Shown here piece by piece: positions 45,418 to 54,668 of a DNA stretch of 64,000 nucleotides. Both the position numbers and the translations under genes were made by a program. The notes under the pieces are model-generated. The model saw nothing but the letters and a program-made list of their open reading frames with translations, did no database searches and was not told where the DNA came from. Source of the stretch: Ruegeria conchae (lineage in GTDB: Bacteria; Pseudomonadota; Alphaproteobacteria; Rhodobacterales; Rhodobacteraceae); contig NZ_AEYW01000014.1 of NCBI RefSeq assembly GCF_000192475.1, positions 186,001 to 250,000 on the forward strand, in the 5' to 3' direction. The stretch's first letter is position 1, and each line of letters starts with the position of its first letter.

Positions 45418-45822
45418 TTCACGTCTGAACTGGCAGGAATTGAAGCATCTAAACGTGCTCCAGTGCTTTCTCTGCAGGGACCCTGTTGCATGGATCAGAG
45501 CTAGGGCGAACTGACCCCAGACCCAACACTTCAGAAAATGCGTTCATGTTCTGCATGACCGAGAGATGTCATGTGGTTCAGCGCTTTTGATGTAATTTTT
45601 GCTTCAACTACTTAAGTGGCAAGATCACGCGCTTGCAGGCGACGGGCATGATTGAACTTGTATGGCATCCACGGCAACTCACGAAAATGAAAGCACCAGA
45701 GCTAAACTGGGAAGCCGATCCGTTCAACAAGGTCGCGCAGGACAACATTCCAGATGAAGTAATCCTGCGTGATAATGATCCTCGCCGCTGTCTGCCGGAT
45801 TACCCTTCAGCCATTGGGTAGG
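45418..45822. other. Intergenic stretch without a convincing gene
   Basis: The 405-bp gap has one 62-codon frame (45633-45821, plus) with no recognisable domain and no clear ribosome site. I regard it as non-coding or a relic. Nothing else is seen. Confidence 0.4.
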
Positions 45823-47022
45823 CTACATCCCAGAAAGCCCCGCATTGGTATTCAATAGAAACTGGCGGAAGATCGGGCTGCTTGCTGCTCCAATGCCTCG
45901 GGCGTTGTCGCCAACTGCTGCAGCTTCTACGACCGGAGGAATCAATCCACGCTTGTCTTGGTTGAGGAGGTAACGACGAACCCGGGCAACTAACTCTTCC
46001 CGCACTTCCGATGGGAACGCGCCGTCTATGAAAATCGCCTCAAAGTCGATGACCGCGCAAATAGACAAGGCAGCCTTGGCAAGTTCTTGTGCCGTGGTAC
46101 CAATCCAAGGCTCGACATATCGCGAAATGCTGCTCCAATCTTGTGGCTTCGTCCAGAGTATTTGGGGATCGACACCGGCTTCGATCAACCTGTCTTCGAG
46201 CAGGAACAGTGATGCAGTGTCGATCAACTGCTGGCTTTCGCCTAATGGCCCGGTCGTTCGCATCGCGCCCAAGGCACCTGCATTTCCCTGATTGCCCTCA
46301 AACACGGTGCCGTTCAGCGCGACTCCGCCGCCGATCATTGACCCGATGAAGAAATAAAAATAGTCGCGATATTCGGCCCCGCGCCCATAAAGATGCTCGG
46401 CGTGACAGGCAGCCGTCGCATCGTTGACCACAAAAACTGGCAGGTCGCTGAACTTGGCGACCTCGGAAAAGAAATTCACGTTTTTCCAAGACCTGAATTT
46501 TTTGGCCGCAAGCCCAGACAGGTCGTGCCATTTCCACAGTTCGAAGGGAGTTCCGATTCCAATCCCGCATACACGGTCGCGAAGTTTCTGGGGTTCATGG
46601 ACCAGAAGTTCCTCCAATCCTTTCTCCAGAAACCCGAACACCGCTTCGGGCAGCGGATAGTCATAAGTCGTCGAGATTTGATGGCGCGGCTTGCCGGTGA
46701 AGTCGATCAAAAGAAGATCAGCGCTGCGGCGACCGATCTTCATCCCCACCGACAGGATGCCTTCGGGATTGAGTTCCATCGGGGTCGAAGGTTTCCCCAC
46801 CTTGCCCCTTAGCGGCGTCCCACGCTTGAGGATCTCGTCCTTTTCGAGCTTACGCAGAATGATCGACACGGTCTGCGGAGACAGGCCTGTGAGCCGCGCG
46901 ATTTCGGCCCCGGCAGCAGGTCCATGCCGTTGTAAAACCGTCAGAATCAGGCGTTCGTTATGATCACGAACACCGCTTTGGCTTACCCCGCCAGTTAGTA
47001 TTTTCAACGCTTCTCTTTCCAT
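45823..47022 (-). CDS. ROK-family repressor of the fructose operon
   Basis: A 399-residue ROK regulator. It has an N-terminal winged helix (AAGAEIARLTGLSPQTVSIILRKLEKDEILKRG) and a ROK domain (FVVNDATAACHAEHLYG; FFIGSMIGGGVALNG). The zinc motif CxCGxxGC seen in the XylR homologue is absent; the matching place reads LGAMRTTGPLGE. It is divergent from frcB, with a near-ideal AT-rich palindrome between, so it is the likely repressor of the frc operon. Confidence 0.85.
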   Translation of the reverse strand: MEREALKILTGGVSQSGVRDHNERLILTVLQRHGPAAGAEIARLTGLSPQTVSIILRKLEKDEILKRGTPLRGKVGKPSTPMELNPEGILSVGMKIGRRSADLLLIDFTGKPRHQISTTYDYPLPEAVFGFLEKGLEELLVHEPQKLRDRVCGIGIGTPFELWKWHDLSGLAAKKFRSWKNVNFFSEVAKFSDLPVFVVNDATAACHAEHLYGRGAEYRDYFYFFIGSMIGGGVALNGTVFEGNQGNAGALGAMRTTGPLGESQQLIDTASLFLLEDRLIEAGVDPQILWTKPQDWSSISRYVEPWIGTTAQELAKAALSICAVIDFEAIFIDGAFPSEVREELVARVRRYLLNQDKRGLIPPVVEAAAVGDNARGIGAASSPIFRQFLLNTNAGLSGM

Positions 47023-47073
47023 AGTTTTAACATAAACACCTTGTTTTCTTATGAAAAGATACGTGGGTAAATT

Positions 47074-47094
47074 AATAAATAAACTTTATTTATT
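47074..47094. promoter_or_regulatory. AT-only palindromic operator upstream of frcB
   Basis: AATAAATAAA, one C, TTTATTTATT: a perfect 10-bp inverted repeat centred at 47084, 52 bp from the ROK gene start and 114 bp from frcB. A TTGACA box (47097-47102) begins directly after it. AT-rich inverted repeats are typical ROK-repressor sites. Confidence 0.75.
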
Positions 47095-47207
47095 TATTGA
47101 CACAAGGGCTAGAATCACGGTTTCTTGAGCAGGACCTTCATTGGAGGATGGAGGCGCGTCTTGTCGCTATTCCGCGCGGGGCCACAACAATTTTCTGGGA
47201 GGACAAA

Positions 47208-48227
47208 ATGAGAAATCTACTCAAGCTCGCCGCATCCGCGACTGCGCTGACTTTTGCCGCTGCATCCGCGCAAGCGGCTGGTGAAACCGTCTGCCTGATT
47301 ACTAAGACCGACACCAACCCCTTTTTCGTCAAGATGAAGGAAGGCGCAACCGCCAAGGCAGAAGAGCTGGGCATGACGCTCAAGGCGTTTGCCGGCAAGG
47401 TTGATGGCGACCATGAAACTCAGGTCCAGGCCATTGAAACCTGCATCCTCGATGGCGCAAAAGGCATTCTACTGACGGCATCTGACACCAGCTCGATCGT
47501 TCCTGCGGTCAAACAGGCGCGGGATGCGGGGGTTTTGGTCATTGCGCTGGATACACCGCTTAGCCCGATTGACTCAGCAGACGCGACATTCGCGACGGAC
47601 AACTACAAGGCCGGTTTGCTGATCGGTCAATGGGCCAAGGCCAAAATGGGCGACGCCGCGGCCGATGCCAAGATCGCGACACTGGATCTGAATGTCAGCC
47701 AGCCGACAGTGGACGTTCTGCGCAATCAGGGCTTCCTCGACGGGTTTGGCGTGGACTTGGCGGACCCGAATGTCATCGGTGACGAAACCGATGCGCGTCT
47801 GGTCGGCAGTGACGTGACCGACGGCAACGAAGAAGGCGGTCGCCGAGCGATGGAAAACCTTCTGGCCAAGGATTCATCGATCAACGTTGTTCACACGATC
47901 AACGAACCGGCTGCTGCGGGTGCATATGAGGCACTGAAATCCATCGGGCGTGAAAACGACGTGCTGATCGTGTCGGTCGACGGCGGGTGCCCCGGTGTCC
48001 AAAACGTAGAAGCCGGTGTGATCGGGGCGACAAGCCAGCAGTACCCGCTGTTGATGGCCTCGCTTGGTGTTGAGGCCGTAAAAAAATGGGCCGAAGAGGG
48101 CGTGAAGCCCGAAAACACACCCGGCAAAGACTTCTATGACACGGGCGTCGCGCTCATCACCGACCAGCCGGTTGATGGGGTCGAGTCGCTGTCGGTCGCA
48201 GAAGGCCTGGATCTCTGCTGGGGCTAA
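47208..48227 (+). CDS. frcB: Fructose-type ABC transporter substrate-binding protein
   Basis: A 339-residue exported protein of the ribose-binding family. The ATG at 47208 follows GGGAGGACAAA; the signal peptide ends near ASAQA-AG. It has [36 protein letters not shown] and [16 protein letters not shown], the pattern of FrcB in rhizobia. It is first in frcB-frcC-frcA-kinase. The longer open frame upstream has no ribosome site. Specificity for fructose is inferred from similarity and gene order. Confidence 0.88.
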   Translation: MRNLLKLAASATALTFAAASAQAAGETVCLITKTDTNPFFVKMKEGATAKAEELGMTLKAFAGKVDGDHETQVQAIETCILDGAKGILLTASDTSSIVPAVKQARDAGVLVIALDTPLSPIDSADATFATDNYKAGLLIGQWAKAKMGDAAADAKIATLDLNVSQPTVDVLRNQGFLDGFGVDLADPNVIGDETDARLVGSDVTDGNEEGGRRAMENLLAKDSSINVVHTINEPAAAGAYEALKSIGRENDVLIVSVDGGCPGVQNVEAGVIGATSQQYPLLMASLGVEAVKKWAEEGVKPENTPGKDFYDTGVALITDQPVDGVESLSVAEGLDLCWG

Positions 48228-48243
48228 AGACAGCCATATTGGG

Positions 48244-48265
48244 TGAGGCGCGCCACAGCGCCTCA
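48244..48265 (+). other. Intercistronic hairpin frcB-frcC
   Basis: TGAGGCGC and GCGCCTCA pair perfectly over 8 bp with a 6-nt loop, 17 bp after frcB, without a T-run. It belongs to the series of hairpins behind binding-protein genes in this window. Confidence 0.7.
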
Positions 48266-48344
48266 TCAATCCTTTCACCAGCAAACCGAAACTTCCTGTA
48301 CACTGATTTCGTGGGCGCGATGCCAGCCACGAAAAGGGGGAGAT

Positions 48345-49415
48345 ATGTCTGAAGCAAACCAAAACACTCAGGAATTCGAAACCGCCGCCAGCGCTTCAGA
48401 AGCCGTGGCGGAGTTTGAAGATAACCGGCGTGGTGTTCTGGGGAAGTTGCAGCATCTTCTTCACGTCAATCCATCCTTTGTACCATTGATCGTTCTGGTT
48501 GGCGCGATCGTGATTTTCGGCCTGCTGCTGGGGTCCAAATTCTTCTCACCCTTTGCGATGACGCTGATCCTGCAGCAGGTCCAGATTGTGGGCATCGTGG
48601 CCGCGGCACAAAGCCTTGTCATTCTAACCGCCGGCATCGACCTGAGCGTCGGTGCAATCATGGTGTTTTCATCCGTCATTATGGGTCAGTTCACCTTCCG
48701 CTACGGCATCCCCGTGCCCATTGCGGTGATGTGCGGGCTGGCAATGGGAACGCTAATCGGGGCTCTCAATGGCTGGCTGGTTAGTCGCGTAAAGCTGCCG
48801 CCCTTTATTGTTACGCTCGGCATGTGGCAGATCGTTCTGGCGACAAACTTCCTGTATTCCGCAAACGAAACAATTCGCAGTCAGGATATCGAGGCCAACG
48901 CCCCGTTCCTGCAATTCTTTGGCACAAAATTCAGCATCGGTGGCGCGACTTTCACGGTTGGCGTGATCTTCATGCTCGTTCTGATATTCGTGCTGGCTTA
49001 TGCGCTCAAACACACGGCCTGGGGCCGGCATGTCTACGCGGTGGGGGACGACCCCGAGGCGGCCGAGCTATCCGGTGTGAACGTCCACAAAACATTGATG
49101 TCCGTCTACATGCTGTCCGGTTTGATCTGTGCTTTTGCGGGCTGGGCTTTGATCGGGCGCATCGGATCGGTCTCGCCGACCTCCGGCCAATTGGCCAATA
49201 TTGAGAGCATTACCGCTGTTGTGATCGGGGGTATCTCGCTGTTTGGCGGGCGAGGCTCCATTCTGGGATCGTTGTTCGGAGCACTGATTGTCGGCGTCTT
49301 TACTCTGGGGCTCAGGCTTCTGGGCGCGGACGCACAGTGGACCTTCCTGCTTATCGGACTTCTCATCATCGCAGCGGTCGCAGTCGACCAGTGGATCAGA
49401 AAGGTATCGGGCTAA
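48345..49415 (+). CDS. frcC: Fructose-type ABC transporter permease
   Basis: A 356-residue membrane protein from the ATG at 48345 (GGGGGAGAT upstream), with a hydrophilic N-terminus of about 45 residues and then about nine to ten spans. It has the ribose-permease-family segments TAGIDLSVGAIMVFSSV and the cytoplasmic GDDPEAAELSGVNV loop. Its stop overlaps the frcA start (TAATG). Confidence 0.9.
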   Translation: MSEANQNTQEFETAASASEAVAEFEDNRRGVLGKLQHLLHVNPSFVPLIVLVGAIVIFGLLLGSKFFSPFAMTLILQQVQIVGIVAAAQSLVILTAGIDLSVGAIMVFSSVIMGQFTFRYGIPVPIAVMCGLAMGTLIGALNGWLVSRVKLPPFIVTLGMWQIVLATNFLYSANETIRSQDIEANAPFLQFFGTKFSIGGATFTVGVIFMLVLIFVLAYALKHTAWGRHVYAVGDDPEAAELSGVNVHKTLMSVYMLSGLICAFAGWALIGRIGSVSPTSGQLANIESITAVVIGGISLFGGRGSILGSLFGALIVGVFTLGLRLLGADAQWTFLLIGLLIIAAVAVDQWIRKVSG

Positions 49416-50197
49416 TGTCAGACACAACTCCAGTCGTCCAGGGCCGCGGGATCGTGAAACGCTATGGCCACGTCACCGCCATCGACCATTCTGACTTTGA
49501 ACTGCGCCAGGGGGAAATCCTTGCGGTTATTGGCGACAACGGCGCAGGCAAGTCGTCCATCGTCAAGGCGATTTGCGGCGCCACTATCCCAGACGAGGGC
49601 GAGATTCTGATCGAAGGGGAAAAGGTCAACTTCTCTTCTCCGATCGACGCCCGAAATATGGGGATTGAGATTGTCTATCAGCAGCTCGCCATGTCGCCTG
49701 CTCTGTCGATAGCCGACAACATGTTCATGGGGCGCGAGATCCGCAAACAAGGGTTCATGGGCAAATACATGCGTCAGCTTGACCGTCCAGCCATGGAGAA
49801 GTTCGCCCGTGAAAAACTGACCGAGCTTGGGCTGATGACAGTGCAGTCGATCAATCAGGCGGTCGAAACTCTCTCTGGCGGCCAGCGCCAAGGCGTAGCC
49901 GTTGCGCGTGCTGCCGCCTTTGCGACGAAGTTCATCATCATGGACGAACCCACGGCTGCTTTGGGGGTCAAGGAAAGCCGCAAAGTGCTTGAGCTTATCC
50001 AAGACGTGCGGGCACGCGGTATTCCGATCATTCTGATCAGCCACAACATGCCGCATGTTTTTGAGGTTGCTGACCGCATTCATGTGCATCGGCTGGGCAA
50101 AAGGCTCTGCACCATTGATCCCAAGGATTACACGATGTCCGACGCGGTGGCCTTCATGACCGGCGCCAAGGAACCCCCAAAAGAGGACGCCGCGTGA
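49415..50197 (+). CDS. frcA: Fructose-type ABC transporter ATP-binding protein
   Basis: A 260-residue single-domain ATPase (MSDTTPVVQGRGIVKRYGH). It has Walker A GDNGAGKSS, signature LSGGQRQGV, Walker [13 protein letters not shown] and the switch His in LISHNMPH. It overlaps frcC by one base and the kinase gene by 4 bp. It energises FrcC as a homodimer. Confidence 0.9.
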   Translation: MSDTTPVVQGRGIVKRYGHVTAIDHSDFELRQGEILAVIGDNGAGKSSIVKAICGATIPDEGEILIEGEKVNFSSPIDARNMGIEIVYQQLAMSPALSIADNMFMGREIRKQGFMGKYMRQLDRPAMEKFAREKLTELGLMTVQSINQAVETLSGGQRQGVAVARAAAFATKFIIMDEPTAALGVKESRKVLELIQDVRARGIPIILISHNMPHVFEVADRIHVHRLGKRLCTIDPKDYTMSDAVAFMTGAKEPPKEDAA

Positions 50198-50865
50198 TCG
50201 ATCAGGATGCAAAGCGCGTTTGTGACCTGATTACCTCCCGGAGGCAGGTTGGGGTTCGGTCGATTGTCGCAATCGCCGGCCCCCCTGCATCCGGAAAGTC
50301 GACTTTGGCAGAAAACGTGGTGCAATCGCTGAACGCGCAACAAAGCTCTGCGGTTCCTTTAGCCTCGCTGGTGCCCATGGACGGTTATCATCTGGACAAT
50401 CGCGTGCTGGAAACGCGAGGCTTGCTGTCCCGAAAGGGCGCGCCGGAAACCTTCGATGCAGTTGGGTTCTGCTCTGCAATCAGAGGGCTGCAATCCGCGC
50501 AGCATGAGTCCTTTCATCCTAAATTTGACCGCCAAATGGACCTGGCCATTGCGAATGCGATTGCCGTTCACCCGGAAACTCAGACTGTAGTCGTAGAAGG
50601 GAACTACCTTTTGATGAATAGCGACCCGTGGAGGACGTTGGCAGATGTGTACGCCGTAACGGTTTTTGTCAGCTCCACATTGGAGGAACTTGAAAACCGA
50701 TTACAGCATCGCTGGATCAAGCATGGCTTTGACCCGCAAACCGCGCTGCAACGCGCAAAAACGAACGATCTGCCGAACGCGGAACACGTCATCCGTGATA
50801 GCAGGAAAGCGGATCTCACACTGCATCAGAATTACACCGAATTCGGGATGCGCTACGCGTTCTGA
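50194..50865 (+). CDS. P-loop sugar/nucleoside kinase (FrcK-like)
   Basis: A 223-residue P-loop kinase related to uridine and pantothenate kinases. Motifs are the Walker A GPPASGKST, PMDGYHLDN, the KGAPETFDAVGF lid region and VVVEGNYLLM. It starts with GTG overlapping the frcA stop (GTGA). The position matches FrcK in rhizobial frcBCAK operons, where its role is thought to be sugar phosphorylation; the substrate here is not proven. Confidence 0.82.
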   Translation: MIDQDAKRVCDLITSRRQVGVRSIVAIAGPPASGKSTLAENVVQSLNAQQSSAVPLASLVPMDGYHLDNRVLETRGLLSRKGAPETFDAVGFCSAIRGLQSAQHESFHPKFDRQMDLAIANAIAVHPETQTVVVEGNYLLMNSDPWRTLADVYAVTVFVSSTLEELENRLQHRWIKHGFDPQTALQRAKTNDLPNAEHVIRDSRKADLTLHQNYTEFGMRYAF

Positions 50866-50962
50866 CCCTGCGAAACGAAAGCTGAAACGATCCGTTGATG
50901 CAAACGCCTCTGGGCGATTTCAAATGCAATCAAAATCACCCTATACACGATGAGGAAAGCTC

Positions 50963-51616
50963 ATGAAATTCTTCGTGGACACTGCAGAAGTAAACGACAT
51001 AAAAGATCTGATAAACTTTGGATTGTTGGATGGCGTTACTACCAATCCAAGCCTGATAGCCAAGTCCGGCCGGGATTTCAAAGAAGTCGTTGCCGAACTT
51101 TGTACACTGACGGATACGCCCGTGTCGGCAGAAGTTGCAGCATTGGACACAGCTGGCATGATTGCAGAGGGAGAGCACCTTGCCGCGATTGCCGACAACG
51201 TCGTCGTCAAACTGCCTTTGACACTAGATGGCCTCAGAGCCTGTGCACATTTCAAAAGAGAAGGCATCAAAACAAACGTCACACTCTGCTTTTCACCCAA
51301 TCAAGCGCTTTTAGCGGCGAAAGTCGGAGCGACCTATGTATCTCCTTTCATTGGCAGATTGGACGACATTAATCTGGACGGAGCCGATCTGATCCGTGAT
51401 ATCCGTACCATTTACGAAAACTATGGTATTGAAACGGAAATCATTGCTGCATCCGTCAGAAGCCCCAATCATATTACAGAGGTGGCATTGGCCGGATCAG
51501 ACATAGCCACAATCCCTCCGTCCGTTATCCGCAAATTGGTCATGCATCCATTGACCGATACCGGCATCGAGAAGTTTCTCAATGATTGGAACTCGACTGG
51601 GCAATCGATCCTTTGA
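50963..51616 (+). CDS. Transaldolase/fructose-6-phosphate aldolase family (TalC/MipB)
   Basis: A 217-residue class I aldolase of the small transaldolase family. The Schiff-base Lys is in NVVVKLPLT and the active-site Asn-Thr in KTNVTLCFS. At the position where fructose-6-phosphate aldolases carry Gln (VxAQV) this protein reads VSAEV, with Glu, which favours true transaldolase activity. It is 97 bp after the kinase gene with its own ribosome site (TGAGGAAAG). It links imported sugar to the pentose phosphate pathway and would pair with the decayed transketolase and isomerase downstream. Confidence 0.88.
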   Translation: MKFFVDTAEVNDIKDLINFGLLDGVTTNPSLIAKSGRDFKEVVAELCTLTDTPVSAEVAALDTAGMIAEGEHLAAIADNVVVKLPLTLDGLRACAHFKREGIKTNVTLCFSPNQALLAAKVGATYVSPFIGRLDDINLDGADLIRDIRTIYENYGIETEIIAASVRSPNHITEVALAGSDIATIPPSVIRKLVMHPLTDTGIEKFLNDWNSTGQSIL

Positions 51617-51960
51617 TGGATTGCCATTTTGTCTGGGAGGGAACGGCCTGTACCAAATGTTTTACAGCTGAGCGGCAAGGCTGCGCTTTGAGGAAGTAAA
51701 CGCTAAAGGAGAGTCTTTCGGCATTGTCAAGCAGGTCAATCTTAGTGGGAAATTGTCGGAACTCCTCTTAATGGCGGCATGAACACTACGGCCCAAAGCA
51801 GACATCCGCTTCGTCGTCAGCGCCGCTGTGCAGCTTCACCAGTTCGGCCATTCACTGCAGTTTCAGAAACTAATTGTAGACGAACCTGACATTCACCTAA
51901 CTTGTGTGGTCGACTTTTGAGTGCGCGCGTGGGCTAGAGAGGCATCATCCTCGACAGGCG

Positions 51961-53171
51961 TCAAGATAGCGGAAACAAGCAGGCTTGCAGCGAGTGGTAA
52001 ATGTTGGGGTTCCCATCAAAGATGGATGTCACGACATTCCCATTCTCAGCCACCGCTGGAAACCAACCGCCATGTTATGATTCAAGAACGTAGCACTCGC
52101 ATAGGTCTAGCGCTTCCGGTACCAGATCTCGTCTTCCGGCATTTTGTCCAGAGTAATCAGCGCGGCGACTGCTCCAATTGCTTCGGCGATCGACCACCAA
52201 AACCGGGAGCCGTTGGCAGCCTGGCCATCAAAGTCCAGCGGGTAGGCCAATCCACCTCCGGGTAATCAGGCATCATTCAATGCCTGTTCAATCAAGTGGC
52301 GCGCTGTGCCGGGCGCATTGGCTTCCGGCCGAACCGACAAGTCCCAATGCTGAAGCTGAAGCCGACCGAGTTCAAGCGAATGAACAGGAGCCGTTCCGGC
52401 AGGCCTGAACATCGGATTACCCGCATAGTTATGATCAATCTGCCATTCAGACGTGTAATGCTCAGGCAACCGCCGGTTTTCCCCAGCCGCGATCTTGTTG
52501 ATGAAGAAGTCCAAAATGCGACCGGCTCGGGAGAGGTAAAATTCATCTCCGAACGCCTCATAGGCAGACAACATCGCTTCAACACCATGCATATTCGCAT
52601 TCATTCCACGATAGGTGGAAATAGGTGTCCAATCCCTATTCCACTCGTCGCAGTACAATCCCGCTTCTTTATCCCAGAAATGCTGGTCCAAGACCTCGCG
52701 GGCATCCGCCATCAGGCGGCCAGCCTCCGGGTGACCCGCCAGCTTCGCGCTTGCAGAGGCAAGAAGAACGAGGACATGTCCGTAGGCGAGCTTGCGATCA
52801 TCCTTGATCTGATCACCCTCCAGCGCCCAGAAATATCCGCCATAGTCACGATCTCTGTGGTGGCGTTCGAGATATGTCATGCCATGATCAATGATCTGAT
52901 CAGCACCCTGAAAACCTGCAAGATGTCTCAAAGCATATGAATGGAACATACGCGCGGTCGTGTGCAATTCCTGAAACTCACCGGGCTGTGAGCTGCCATC
53001 GTGACCAAGAATGAAGAGCCCAAGCCCGTTTCGGCAACTGGCGCTGAAGAACTCAAACTGTCGCATGGCCTGATCCATCAACCAGTTACGGTGATTGAAG
53101 GTTTCAAGCCAAAACCCCGGTTCGGAATGCGCGCCGGGTGGCAGAGGTTGGTCTTTGATCATCTCTTTCAT
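51961..53171 (-). pseudogene. AGE-family sugar isomerase (N-acylglucosamine 2-epimerase/YihS-like), broken
   Basis: The first 301 codons (53171-52266) read as an AGE-type (alpha/alpha)6-barrel: WLETFNHRNWLMDQ, ELHTTARMFHSYAL and the catalytic-region RDRDYGGYFWAL. A TGA at 52266-52268 interrupts the frame in LNDA-stop-LPGGGLAYPLDFDG; the expected residue is Trp, so TGG to TGA is the simplest cause. The same frame then continues with AANGSRFWWSIAEAIGAVAAL. A further stop near 52107 and a piece of the normal C-terminus (IFDGNPNIYHSLQACLFPL) ending at 51961 show more decay. The start overlaps the transketolase tail, so this was once an operon. Confidence 0.8.
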
Positions 53172-53335
53172 CCCGCAAGAGGAGTAATGTAGCGCGCCCC
53201 GCGCCCCGACAACAACGCTCGCGTCGCGTGCAGAATTGCGTTCGCGCCAATTCCATGCAGATGATAGGTGTCTTCAACCGTACCAGCCTGTCCAAAGTGT
53301 TCCACCCCAAGGGATTCTGCTCCTTCAGCCCACCA
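53168..53335 (-). pseudogene. Transketolase C-terminal remnant
   Basis: In the frame ending at 53168 the minus strand reads AEGAESLGVEHFGQAGTVED, then TYHLHGIGANAILHATRALL and a natural stop. This matches the last 50-60 residues of transketolases (the GVEHFG.S motif). A stop at 53336-53338 and the SAM-domain sequence in another frame replace the rest of the gene. The stop overlaps the start of the AGE gene (ATGA). The remnant is invisible as a normal open frame because it has no start. Confidence 0.75.
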
Positions 53336-53338
53336 CTA

Positions 53339-53511
53339 AGACGTTGGATAACAGCCCAAACCTTGCGTTTTGGAACAATTGGCGAACCCAGCTCTACGAG
53401 GTCTTTCTCTGTTAACTCCGGAAGAGTCTCAAAATCGATTTCGACGCCGTCGAAATCCTTTGCGTACTTTTCTAAGCCGAATTCAGCCAGCCAGCTTGCG
53501 ACATCAGGCAT
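53339..53511 (-). pseudogene. SAM-domain fragment of an adenylate-cyclase-like gene
   Basis: From the ATG at 53511 about 58 residues read MPDVASWLAEFGLEKYAKDF and on to KVWAVIQRL, a sterile alpha motif like that found at the N-terminus of many alphaproteobacterial class III adenylate cyclases. The frame stays open to 53104, but beyond residue 58 it crosses the transketolase remnant in the wrong frame, so the natural protein is lost. A deletion or recombination joined the two relics. The 53518-54014 stretch beyond it contains no gene I can support. Confidence 0.65.
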
Positions 53512-54014
53512 GCACAATTCTCCACGGACTCAGCTTGCCTAAATTTGATATTTTCACAAAGCTTTTTGGAACTGTTTCAAAGTTATTGGGAAGTAAGACA
53601 CTTTATCCAAGCTCGAGTAGAGTTGCCTTCGGAAGGTGACCCTCCATGGGCTTTGGTCCAACAATGGTGCTTATCAACGCCAATGCAGTTCTAGCCATCA
53701 ATCCCGGCCGGAATATTGCCTTTGTCACGCAAACACTCTCGCCTGTGGCTTTCTATTACCCGTTTCCCGCGATCTATCTAACGGCCCAAAGGAAACATCG
53801 ATCAATCTGAGCAACTCTGCAGTTCAGTTTCCTGAAAACGAATGTTTAAACCTGAGAGTGGCATTCAGGTCAGGCGCAGGACTGCATCGCGTAAGAAACT
53901 GCGTCGGCCCTGCAGCGATCAATGTCTTGAGTCGGCGGACTGCTCCCTTTAGGAAACGCCCTGCCTGCTAGCCGGCTGGCTGGACGCCCTTTCCATAGCG
54001 CTCTGAGACGAGTG

Positions 54015-54656
54015 TTAGTAACCGACCGTAAACGCAGCACGCGGGAACTTGGCTGATTGTGCCTCATCTACCAGCGCAACAGCAAAATCTTCCATCGATA
54101 TCTCTGATTTGCCAGCTTCATCAACGAGCAGCGTGTCCGTACCGGTTCTGAACGCGCCTAGGCGTTGACCGGGCTGCAAGAGTGCCGACGGGCTGGCATA
54201 GGTCCAGTTCGCCGATGTTTCAGTGGCGCAGAGTTCCCATTGCGCCATCGATGCGCGGGCAATCGGAACGATGTTTTCAGGTAAAAAATCGGGGTCTGAC
54301 AAAACCGTATGTGGACTTCCGTTTGGAAGATGGAGTCGCGCGGCGCCGCCAACGATGATCACCCGAAGGCCCGTGCGTGACGCAGCATTGAGGATCGAAC
54401 GTGTCAGAGCGACAATCTCGCCTTCGCGCCCGGGCGGAGAGCGCAACGCGCTGATCGCCATTTCCTGCGATACCATGGCGGTGGCGAGGGCTGCGGGGTC
54501 TGTCGCATCCGCGATGACTGGCCTGATGCCTTCCGGCAACTTGGCAAACGCTGCCTCGTTTCGGACAGCTGCTGTTACGTCATGCCCGCGTGCGAGCGCT
54601 TCTGTTACGACGCGAGAACCGACATCACCGGTGGCACCAAATACTATGAGTTTCAT
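54015..54656 (-). CDS. NAD(P)-binding protein (NmrA/YwnB-like atypical SDR)
   Basis: A 213-residue Rossmann-fold protein. It has the GATGDVG dinucleotide motif after the first strand (MKLIVFGATGDVGSRVV) and the family segments DATDPAALATAM and VIIVGGAARLHLPNG. The Tyr-Lys pair of classical SDRs is missing, as in NmrA- and YwnB-like members, which act as reductases or redox sensors. It lies 12 bp downstream of the EamA transporter gene and is probably co-transcribed under the MarR regulator. Confidence 0.85.
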   Translation of the reverse strand: MKLIVFGATGDVGSRVVTEALARGHDVTAAVRNEAAFAKLPEGIRPVIADATDPAALATAMVSQEMAISALRSPPGREGEIVALTRSILNAASRTGLRVIIVGGAARLHLPNGSPHTVLSDPDFLPENIVPIARASMAQWELCATETSANWTYASPSALLQPGQRLGAFRTGTDTLLVDEAGKSEISMEDFAVALVDEAQSAKFPRAAFTVGY

Positions 54657-54668
54657 GGAAGTTTTCCT

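Noticed and set aside
53645..53809. Short plus-strand frame beginning MGFGPTMVLINANAVL
   Set aside because: Looks protein-like but only 54 codons with no known family; too weak to list as a gene.
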